The position numbers and the translations under genes are program-made. A stretch of 64,000 nt of DNA from Loigolactobacillus rennini DSM 20253 (lineage in GTDB: Bacteria > Bacillota > Bacilli > Lactobacillales > Lactobacillaceae): assembly GCF_001436505.1 (NCBI RefSeq), contig NZ_AYYI01000087.1, positions 56,083 to 120,082 of the forward strand. Reading direction: 5' to 3'. Shown here one piece after another: positions 57,873 to 64,000 of this stretch; the stretch's first letter is position 1; each line of letters begins with the position of its first letter. The notes under the pieces are model-generated. The model was not told where the DNA came from, ran no database searches, and saw only the letters and a program-made list of their open reading frames with translations.

Positions 57873-58346
57873 ATGGCGTTAGATGTTAAAGGCAAAAAAG
57901 TCTTAGTCATCGGCGACCGCGATGGTATTCCTGGACAAGCCATTGAAACTTGTCTAGAGAATACAGGAGCTGAAGTGATCTTTTCTTCAACCGAATGCTT
58001 CGTTTGAACGGCCGCAGGGGCAATGGACTTAGAAAACCAACGTAGAGTAAAAGAAGCGGCCGATAATTACGGTCCAGAAAATGTTGTGGTACTAATTGGT
58101 GCAGCAGAAGGTGAAGCAGCTGGATTAGCTGCCGAAACTGTTACCAATGGTGACCCAACCTACGCGGGTCCATTGACCAATGTACAGCTAGGTTTAGCTG
58201 TATACCATGCAGTAGAGCCAGAATTTAAAGCGCTCGTCGATGAGAAGGTGTACGAAGAACAAATTGGTATGATGGAAATGATTTTAGATGTGGATGACAT
58301 CATTAGCGAAATGAAAGACATCCGCGATCAATATTCCAAATACTAA
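57873..58346 (+). CDS. grdA: Glycine reductase selenoprotein A (Sec at codon 45)
   Basis: 157 residues when TGA 58005-58007 is read as Sec: [15 protein letters not shown], exactly the GrdA active-site motif. It begins [20 protein letters not shown] and ends DIRDQYSKY. GrdA accepts the carboxymethyl group as Se-carboxymethyl-selenocysteine and passes it to component C as acetyl. Automated callers would miss the N-terminal 44 codons or split the gene. AAGGAGG lies before ATG 57873. Confidence 0.95.
58005..58043 (+). promoter_or_regulatory. Candidate bacterial SECIS in grdA
   Basis: Downstream of TGA, GCC-GCAGG-GGC gives a short stem with a G-bearing loop about three bases after the codon, and CCG/TGG offers an alternative. 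The hairpin is weak by eye, so a folded alignment with clostridial grdA is needed. Confidence 0.4.
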
Positions 58347-58382
58347 TCGTTTTTTCAAGTATTTAAGGTAAGGAGGCGCAAT

Positions 58383-59693
58383 ATGACCAAGAAATTTAGA
58401 TTGGTTCACTATATTAACCAATTCTATGCCGGCATTGGCGGTGAAGATAAGGCAGACGTTAAGCCTTTTGCCAAGGACGGCGTGGTCGGCCCCGGTATGG
58501 CGTTTAAAAATGCCCTAGGCGACGACAGTGAAATTGTCGGGACCGTGGTCTGCGGGGACACGTACTTTAATGAAAATTTAGAGTCAGCTCAAAAAGAAGT
58601 TCTCGCGATGATCAAACAATATGAACCAGACTTAGTCATTGCGGGCCCAGCGTTTAATGCAGGACGGTACGGGATGGCGTGCGGTGCGGTTGCCACTGAA
58701 GTGATGGCACAGTTGCACATTCCGGCTGTCACAGGGATGTATGAAGAGAACCCTGGCCTTGATATGTACAGAAAAGACGCGTACATCGTCGCGACGCGTA
58801 ACAGCGCGATCGGAATGCGTAAAGCCGTTCCGGTAATGGCGAAATTAGCGTTGAAACTGTTACATGGCGAAGAGGTCTCTCCAGATGCGGATCACTATTT
58901 TGTGAGACACCGTAAAAACTTTACTGCAGAAAAACGCGGCTCCGCAAGGGCTGTGGATATGCTCGTTAAGAAATTAAAAGGCGAAGACTTTAAAACGGAA
59001 TACCCGATGCCAGCGTTTGACAATGTTGAACCGGCACCAGCCCTGAAAGATCTATCTAAGGCAAAAATTGCTTTAGTCACTTCCGGCGGTATTGTTCCTA
59101 AAGGAAATCCTGATCATATTGAATCAAGTAGTGCGTCTAAGTATGGTTCATATGATATTTCGGACGTCAAAACATTAACCGAGGAAACTTATGAAACGGC
59201 ACATGGTGGTTACGATCCGGCTTATGCAAATGAAAATCCTAACCGAGTGCTGCCGCTAGATGTCATTCGTGATGCCCAAGCAGCAGGCGAAATTGGCAGT
59301 TTACACGACCATTTCTACGCGACTGTGGGGAACGGGACCTCCGTTGCCAATGCTAAGAAATATGCCAGTGAAATTGCTGAAAAATTGCGTGCTGACGGGG
59401 TAGATGCTGTCATTTTAACCTCCACGTGAGGAACTTGTACACGTTGCGGGGCAACGATGGTAAAAGAAATTGAAAAGACAGGCATTCCAGTGGTCCACAT
59501 TTGTACCGTGGTTCCAATTTCCTTGACAGTTGGGGCAAACCGGATTGTACCGGCTGTTGCGATCCCTCATCCTTTGGGGAATCCGGATTTGGCGCCTGAC
59601 GAAGAAAAGAAATTACGGCGTAAAATCGTCGAGCAAGCATTTAAAGCGTTGACGACGCCAGTGACGGATCAACAAGTTTTTGAATGGAATTAA
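58383..59693 (+). CDS. grdB: Glycine reductase component B gamma, selenoprotein (Sec at codon 349)
   Basis: 436 residues with TGA 59427-59429 as Sec: VILTST-U-GTCTRCGATMV, the GrdB UxxCxxC motif. MTKKFRLVHYINQFYAGIGG and GLDMYRKDAYIVATRNSAIG are typical. It works with GrdE to reductively cleave the C-N bond of glycine and load the carboxymethyl on GrdA. Without recoding the gene would be truncated just before its active site. AAGGAGG precedes ATG 58383. Confidence 0.95.
59427..59465 (+). promoter_or_regulatory. Bacterial SECIS hairpin in grdB
   Basis: CGTTGC (59442-59447) pairs with GCAACG (59451-59456) around a GGG loop, starting 12 bases after the TGA. Stem, distance and G-rich loop fit SelB-binding hairpins well. 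Confidence 0.7.
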
Positions 59694-59799
59694 AAGCCAC
59701 GACGCAAATGGCGCATCAGGCTGCCAGCAGCTTGTTGAAAGTGTTGGTTTAACGGCCTAATGCGACCCATTTTGGTAAAAAGTTCATCAAGTTAGAAAG

Positions 59800-59838
59800 G
59801 GGGTTGTGGCAAAAGCAGTTTTGTCACAACCCCTGTTT
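59800..59838 (+). terminator. Intra-operon hairpin between grdB and trxB
   Basis: GGGGTTGTGGCAAAA and TTTTGTCACAACCCC form a strong 15-bp stem followed by TGTTTTAT. It would end or attenuate transcription after grdB, or protect the upstream mRNA. Confidence 0.65.
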
Positions 59839-59859
59839 TATCAAAGGAGTTGACCAGGA

Positions 59860-60810
59860 ATGTACGATGTCGTCATTATTGGCGGTGGCCCAGCAGGGTT
59901 AACTGCTGCTTTATACAACGCACGCGCACGGCTAAAAGTCCTTGTGCTGGAACAAAAGAAATTAGGTGGTCAGATTGTGATCACCCACGAAATCGCTAAT
60001 TTCCCCGGTTCGGTTAAAGGGGAAGGGGCCGAAACTAGTGGTCCAGAACTGATTGAACGGATGAAAGAACAAGCGACCAACTTCGGTGCTGAAATTGAAG
60101 TGGGCAAACAAGTAGAAACCATTGACTTTGATGGCAAAGTTAAAACCATTACTTGTCACGACGGCACCACCTATGAAACCCGGTCGGTCATCTGTGCCAA
60201 CGGGGCGCATCCACGGCAGATTGGCTGTCCAGGCGAACAAGAGTTGAGCGGTAAAGGTGTTTCTTACTGTGCTACTTGTGATGGGGCTTTATTCGAAGAT
60301 ATGGAAGTTTACGTCATCGGTGGCGGTAATTCCGCGGTGGAAGAGGCTTTGTTCTTAACCCGGTTTGCCCGGAAGGTGACCATCATTCAAAACTTAAGCT
60401 TCTTAACGGCAGATGCCATCGCCATTGAAGAAGCAAAAGCCAACGATAAAATCGATTACATCTTTGATTCCGTGGTGGATAAAATTGAAGGGGACGGCAT
60501 GGTTGAATCCATGACCATCCGCAATACCAAGACCAACCAAACCACTGAATTCAAAGCAGATGAAGATGATGGGTTGTTCGGTGTGTTCATTTTTATCGGC
60601 AACATTCCGAATACCGACTTGTATCAAGGTGTTTTACCAATGGATGAGCAAGGTTATCTCACCACAGATGACGCGATGAAAACTGATATTGCTGGTGTGT
60701 TTGCTGCTGGTGACTTACGGCAGAAAACATTGCGGCAAGTGGTGACTGCAGCTGGTGATGGGGCGACTGCCGCTTATTCAGCGCAAAAATATGTAGCAAC
60801 ACTCAAATAA
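59860..60810 (+). CDS. trxB: Thioredoxin reductase of the glycine reductase system
   Basis: 316 residues. FAD motif IIGGGPAGLTAAL, redox CATC at 137-140 in SYCATCDGALFED, NADPH region VIGGGNSAVEEALF, and the FAD end GVFAAGDLRQKTLRQVVTAAGDG. It reduces the neighbouring thioredoxin, the electron donor for GrdA. Located 13 bases before trxA. Confidence 0.93.
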   Translation: MYDVVIIGGGPAGLTAALYNARARLKVLVLEQKKLGGQIVITHEIANFPGSVKGEGAETSGPELIERMKEQATNFGAEIEVGKQVETIDFDGKVKTITCHDGTTYETRSVICANGAHPRQIGCPGEQELSGKGVSYCATCDGALFEDMEVYVIGGGNSAVEEALFLTRFARKVTIIQNLSFLTADAIAIEEAKANDKIDYIFDSVVDKIEGDGMVESMTIRNTKTNQTTEFKADEDDGLFGVFIFIGNIPNTDLYQGVLPMDEQGYLTTDDAMKTDIAGVFAAGDLRQKTLRQVVTAAGDGATAAYSAQKYVATLK

Positions 60811-60823
60811 GGAGGCAATTATT

Positions 60824-61153
60824 ATGACAATGGTAGATTTAACAGTTGATAATTTTGATGCGGAAGTTACAAATCAGGACAAGCCAGTACTAGTGGACTG
60901 GTGGGGCGAATCTTGTGAAGATTGTAAAGCTTTAATGCCATCGGTTGAAGCTTTATCCGACCAATATGGCGACCAAGTTCATTTCACTCGCTTCAACACG
61001 TCACAGAAAAAAGTGCGCCGTTTTTGCATTAAACATAAAATTTTTGGCCTGCCGGTGATTTCAATTTTCAAAAATGGTGAAAAAGCTGAAGAGTTAACCA
61101 AGGATGACTGTACTAAAGAAAATGTCGAAAATATGATTAAAAAGTATTTATAA
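60824..61153 (+). CDS. trxA: Thioredoxin with unusual CEDC active site
   Basis: 109 residues. The active site WWGESCEDCKALMP has Cys31 and Cys34 with Glu-Asp between, not the common Gly-Pro; non-standard dipeptides occur in Grd thioredoxins. GLPVISIF provides the cis-Pro. It probably donates electrons to Se-carboxymethyl GrdA. TAAGGAGG precedes ATG 60824. Confidence 0.9.
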   Translation: MTMVDLTVDNFDAEVTNQDKPVLVDWWGESCEDCKALMPSVEALSDQYGDQVHFTRFNTSQKKVRRFCIKHKIFGLPVISIFKNGEKAEELTKDDCTKENVENMIKKYL

Positions 61154-61188
61154 AATCCGGCGTTACTAGGCAGTAAAGGAGTAGGTTA

Positions 61189-62724
61189 ATGAATTATGCA
61201 ACTTTAAGAGGGTCCAGCTATGTCCTGGTGCACACACCTGACATGGTCGAACATAATGGGACCACACAAACAACAGAAAAAATTACCACCCCAGATAGTG
61301 ATTATTTAAAAAATTTACACCAAAACATTCGGCCTTATGAAGACGTGATCAATTATGCGCCTAACCAAACTTACATCGGCAACATGACTTACGATGAATT
61401 AAAAGCGCTACCACAGCCTTGGGTCAAGCAAAAAATTGAAGGTAAACGCACTGGTCGTTTTGGCGAAATTTTACCAGAAATTGAATTTTACGGCCTATTG
61501 CAATTAGCGGATATTTTCGAGCTGGTTCATTTAGAGGAAAACTTTATCGAAGAAGTCCGCCAGCAACTGGCAAGCAATCCTTTGTTTAAAGAAGATGCAG
61601 CTAAATTAAATGGCGAAAAGCCGCTCGATTGGATTAAAGAACAAGTTGCTGATCATGGTGCTGAAGGCTTGTATTTAGACCAGAAATTAGTGGGCTGTGT
61701 CAGTCGTGCCCATGAAATTGATCCAAATTTAAGTGCTCATGTGATGTTGGAAAACTTAGCTGTGAAAGCTAGTGGCATTTTAGCGTTGCGGCATTTATTT
61801 GATAAACATGATATTGACCCAGCCTCCATCGACTACGTCATTGAATGTAGTGAAGAGGCCTGTGGTGACATGAATCAGCGCGGTGGCGGCAACTTTGCCA
61901 AGTCCATTGCGGAACTTTGCGGTTGCACCAACGCGACAGGCAGTGACTTGCGGAGTTTCTGCGCGGCACCGACCCATGCATTGATTGCGGCGGCTTCTGA
62001 TGTCGCTGCGGGTACCCACAAAAACGTAGTGATTGTGGGCGGGGGTTCAACGCCAAAACTTGGGATGAATGGTAAATCCCACGTTAACAAAGGCTTTCCG
62101 ATTCTAGAAGATGTACTCGGTGGTTTTGCCACTTTAATCAGTGAAAATGACGGTGAACACCCAATCTTACGCCATGATTTAATTGGTAAACACAAAGTTT
62201 CTAGTGGTTCTAGTCCGCAAGCGGTGATTACAGCTTTAATTGGTGATGTCTTGAGTAAAGCTGGCTTAACCGTCAAAGATGTGGACGCTTATGCGTTAGA
62301 AATGCAAAACCCAGACATTACTAAGCCATCTGGTGCTGGTGATGTGCCGCTATCGAACATGAAAATGATCGCGGCTTTAGGCGTCATGCGCAAAGAAATC
62401 GAACGCAAAGATTTGATGAACTTCGTTAATGATCGTGCACTGGTGGGTTGGGCGCCGACCCAAGGCCACATTCCAAGTGGTGTGCCGTACCTAGGTTTTG
62501 CGGAAGCTGACTTAACTAGCGGCGATAAAAACCGAGTGATGATTATTGGTAAAGGCTCCTTGTTCTTAGGGCGGATGACCAACTTATTTGACGGGGTATC
62601 TTTGATGATCGAGCGTAATTCAGGTGCACCGGCACAAGAAGACCGCGCTGATCTTGAGGCCTTAGTGAAAACAGAAGTGGCCAAAGCATTGCGGACCCTT
62701 GCAGCTGGCCTGTCTGAAGATTAG
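61189..62724 (+). CDS. grdC: Glycine reductase component C, subunit beta (GrdC)
   Basis: 511 residues. MNYATLRGSSYVLVHTPDMV and HNGTTQTTE are typical of GrdC. The FabH-like part (YVIECSEEACGDMNQRGGGN) has the likely reactive Cys258 in RSFCAAPTHAL. Component C takes the acetyl group from GrdA and releases acetyl phosphate with GrdD. It lies 35 bases after trxA. Confidence 0.94.
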   Translation: MNYATLRGSSYVLVHTPDMVEHNGTTQTTEKITTPDSDYLKNLHQNIRPYEDVINYAPNQTYIGNMTYDELKALPQPWVKQKIEGKRTGRFGEILPEIEFYGLLQLADIFELVHLEENFIEEVRQQLASNPLFKEDAAKLNGEKPLDWIKEQVADHGAEGLYLDQKLVGCVSRAHEIDPNLSAHVMLENLAVKASGILALRHLFDKHDIDPASIDYVIECSEEACGDMNQRGGGNFAKSIAELCGCTNATGSDLRSFCAAPTHALIAAASDVAAGTHKNVVIVGGGSTPKLGMNGKSHVNKGFPILEDVLGGFATLISENDGEHPILRHDLIGKHKVSSGSSPQAVITALIGDVLSKAGLTVKDVDAYALEMQNPDITKPSGAGDVPLSNMKMIAALGVMRKEIERKDLMNFVNDRALVGWAPTQGHIPSGVPYLGFAEADLTSGDKNRVMIIGKGSLFLGRMTNLFDGVSLMIERNSGAPAQEDRADLEALVKTEVAKALRTLAAGLSED

Positions 62725-62734
62725 AGGTGGACAG

Positions 62735-63892
62735 ATGCCAAATCAAGTAAAGCAAACTGTAAAAAAAGTATTTGAAGATGTGGCAGATGCCATTGATAAT
62801 GGCACGTTTGAACAGCGGATTAAAATTGGTCTGACCATTGATGGTAGTGAGCTAGGTTTAGAAGTCATGAAGCAAGCGGCTTATGCCATTAAACAAGCTA
62901 ACCAATTTGACGTGGTTTTAATTGGCCAAGACGTTCCTTGGGCGAAGGACTTTCAACATGTTTCTACCGCTAACAGCGACCAAAATGAATACCAATTGAT
63001 GGAAAGCTTGTTGGCAGATGGCACCATTGACGGTTGTGTCACGCTGCACTATCCTTTTCCAATCGGTGTCTCTACCGTAGGAAAAGTGGTTACCCCAGCG
63101 TTTGGCCGTGAGCTATTTATCGCGACGACTACTGGAACGACCAGTGCAGTGCGTAATCAAGCCATGGTATTAAATGCGGTAAACGGGATTATTGCCGCGA
63201 AAACCATGGGCATTGCTAAACCGACTGTCGGGATTTTGAATGTAGAAGGTGCCAATACTGTTGAACGCGCATTACGTACCTTAAAAGGCAACGGTTATGA
63301 CATCGCGTTTGGTGAAAGCCAACGGGCAGATGGCGGTGCCATTCTCCGCGGGAATGATTTGCTGACGGGCAGTGTGGACGTGGCGGTCTGTGATAGTTTA
63401 ACTGGTAATATTTTAATGAAGCTATTTTCTGCTTATGCCAGTGGTGGCCAGTACGAAACATTAGGGGCTGGCTACGGACCAGGAATCGGTGCAGATTACG
63501 ATAACAACATTTGCATTATTTCGCGGGCCAGCGGTGTGCCAGTAATTGTCAATGCGTTAAACTATGCCTACCAGTTGGCAAAAGGGCATTTGGCAACGAT
63601 TAGCAAGCAAGAATATGCGCAAGCTAAACAAGCACAGCTTGACCAAATTTGTGCTGATTTAAAGCCGAAAGCAGCAACAGAAACTAAAACAGTTGAAGCA
63701 CCAGCTAAAGAAGTAGTGACGGACCAAATTCCAGGCATCGACGTGATCGAAATGGAAGATGCTGTCCAGCTCCTTTGGCAAAAGCAAATTTATGCTGAAA
63801 GTGGCATGGGTTGCACCGGCCCCATTATTTTAGTCAACGAAAAAAATGGGGAAAAAGCACGCAAAATTCTAAAAGAAGGCGCCTATTTATAG
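62735..63892 (+). CDS. grdD: Glycine reductase component C, subunit alpha (GrdD)
   Basis: 385 residues, PlsX-like fold. Cys101 in DGCVTLHYPFP and Cys360 in SGMGCTGPIIL correspond to the two cysteines reported in clostridial GrdD, where Cys359 carries the acetyl group. It produces acetyl phosphate, which acetate kinase can turn into ATP. ATG 62735 follows GAGGTGG by about four bases, ten bases after the grdC stop. Last gene of the operon. Confidence 0.94.
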   Translation: MPNQVKQTVKKVFEDVADAIDNGTFEQRIKIGLTIDGSELGLEVMKQAAYAIKQANQFDVVLIGQDVPWAKDFQHVSTANSDQNEYQLMESLLADGTIDGCVTLHYPFPIGVSTVGKVVTPAFGRELFIATTTGTTSAVRNQAMVLNAVNGIIAAKTMGIAKPTVGILNVEGANTVERALRTLKGNGYDIAFGESQRADGGAILRGNDLLTGSVDVAVCDSLTGNILMKLFSAYASGGQYETLGAGYGPGIGADYDNNICIISRASGVPVIVNALNYAYQLAKGHLATISKQEYAQAKQAQLDQICADLKPKAATETKTVEAPAKEVVTDQIPGIDVIEMEDAVQLLWQKQIYAESGMGCTGPIILVNEKNGEKARKILKEGAYL

Positions 63893-63954
63893 TTACCATG
63901 GTCACTAAAGTTATATCTAAAAAAAGCACTGACAACTTAGCTTGCTAAAGTGAA

Positions 63955-63994
63955 CCCCTAACGTTGGACAACTAAATCCAACGTTAGGGGTTTT
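63955..63994 (+). terminator. Terminator of the grd operon
   Basis: CCCCTAACGTTGGA and TCCAACGTTAGGGG form a perfect 14-bp stem around eight bases, followed by TTTT. Confidence 0.9.
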
Positions 63995-64000
63995 ACTATG

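Noticed and set aside
58023..58346. Separate short gene starting after the TGA in grdA
   Set aside because: The upstream 44 codons have their own strong RBS and match GrdA; the TGA is in the known Sec position and Sec machinery is present. It is one selenoprotein gene.
59457..59693. Separate short gene after the TGA in grdB, or grdB as a nonsense pseudogene
   Set aside because: The motif U-GTCTRCG spans the TGA and a SECIS hairpin follows; translation through gives the normal 436-residue length.

Overview
The window appears to be the replication-origin region of a Lactobacillaceae chromosome (low to mid GC). Evidence: the oriC-proximal order mnmG-mnmE-khpB-yidC-rnpA-rpmH / dnaA-dnaN-yaaA-recF-gyrB-gyrA-rpsF-ssb-rpsR-gdpP-rplI-dnaB, followed by purA, walRKHIJ, htrA and rlmH, which is typical of lactobacilli. 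I cannot name the species from sequence alone.

Layout. 1-4.4 kb: minus-strand tRNA-modification, membrane-insertion and RNA-processing genes. 4.4-6.5 kb: a bipartite oriC around dnaA, with DnaA boxes on both sides and a DnaA-trio-like tract before dnaN. 6.5-20.5 kb: replication, gyrase and ribosomal genes, interrupted by long hairpin repeats at 7.65, 14.2-14.6 and 20.55 kb. 20.7-23.2 kb: a Mn/Zn-type ABC importer on the minus strand. 23.5-26.7 kb: purA, a RelB/YafQ-type toxin-antitoxin pair, a small membrane protein, a decayed zinc-ribbon gene and tRNA-Lys. 26.8-34.3 kb: the WalRK system with its regulators, walJ and htrA. 34.3-36.2 kb: an unexpected second DnaA-box cluster, rlmH and a UDG-fold gene. 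36.3-46.8 kb: accessory envelope and transport genes (giant MMPL protein, alpha/beta hydrolase, TauE/SafE, two DHA2-type MFS pumps, EamA transporter).

46.9-63.9 kb is the outstanding region: a contiguous selenocysteine and glycine-reductase island. It holds tRNA-Sec(UCA), selD, yedF, a DUF3343 putative Se/S carrier, selB, a cysteine-desulfurase/selenocysteine-lyase-like gene, selA and a CycA-like glycine/D-amino-acid permease. These are followed by a tandem glycine riboswitch with terminator, then grdX, grdE, grdA, grdB, trxB, trxA, grdC and grdD. grdA and grdB each carry one in-frame TGA at the expected selenocysteine position (codons 45 and 349), with hairpins downstream. As read, the island encodes Sec synthesis and decoding, glycine uptake, glycine sensing and reductive deamination of glycine to acetyl phosphate. 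It would let a fermentative lactobacillus use glycine as an electron acceptor with ATP gain, a Stickland-type trait best known from clostridia. Near-consensus cre sites before selD, before the permease and at the grd promoter suggest carbon catabolite control.

Other signals outside standard annotation: a family of ~110-bp hairpin repeats whose core is conserved while the outer arms change in a compensating way; the DnaA-box cluster upstream of rlmH; strong enrichment of the palindrome AGCGCGCT, mainly in 30-45 kb; and a long structured leader before walR.
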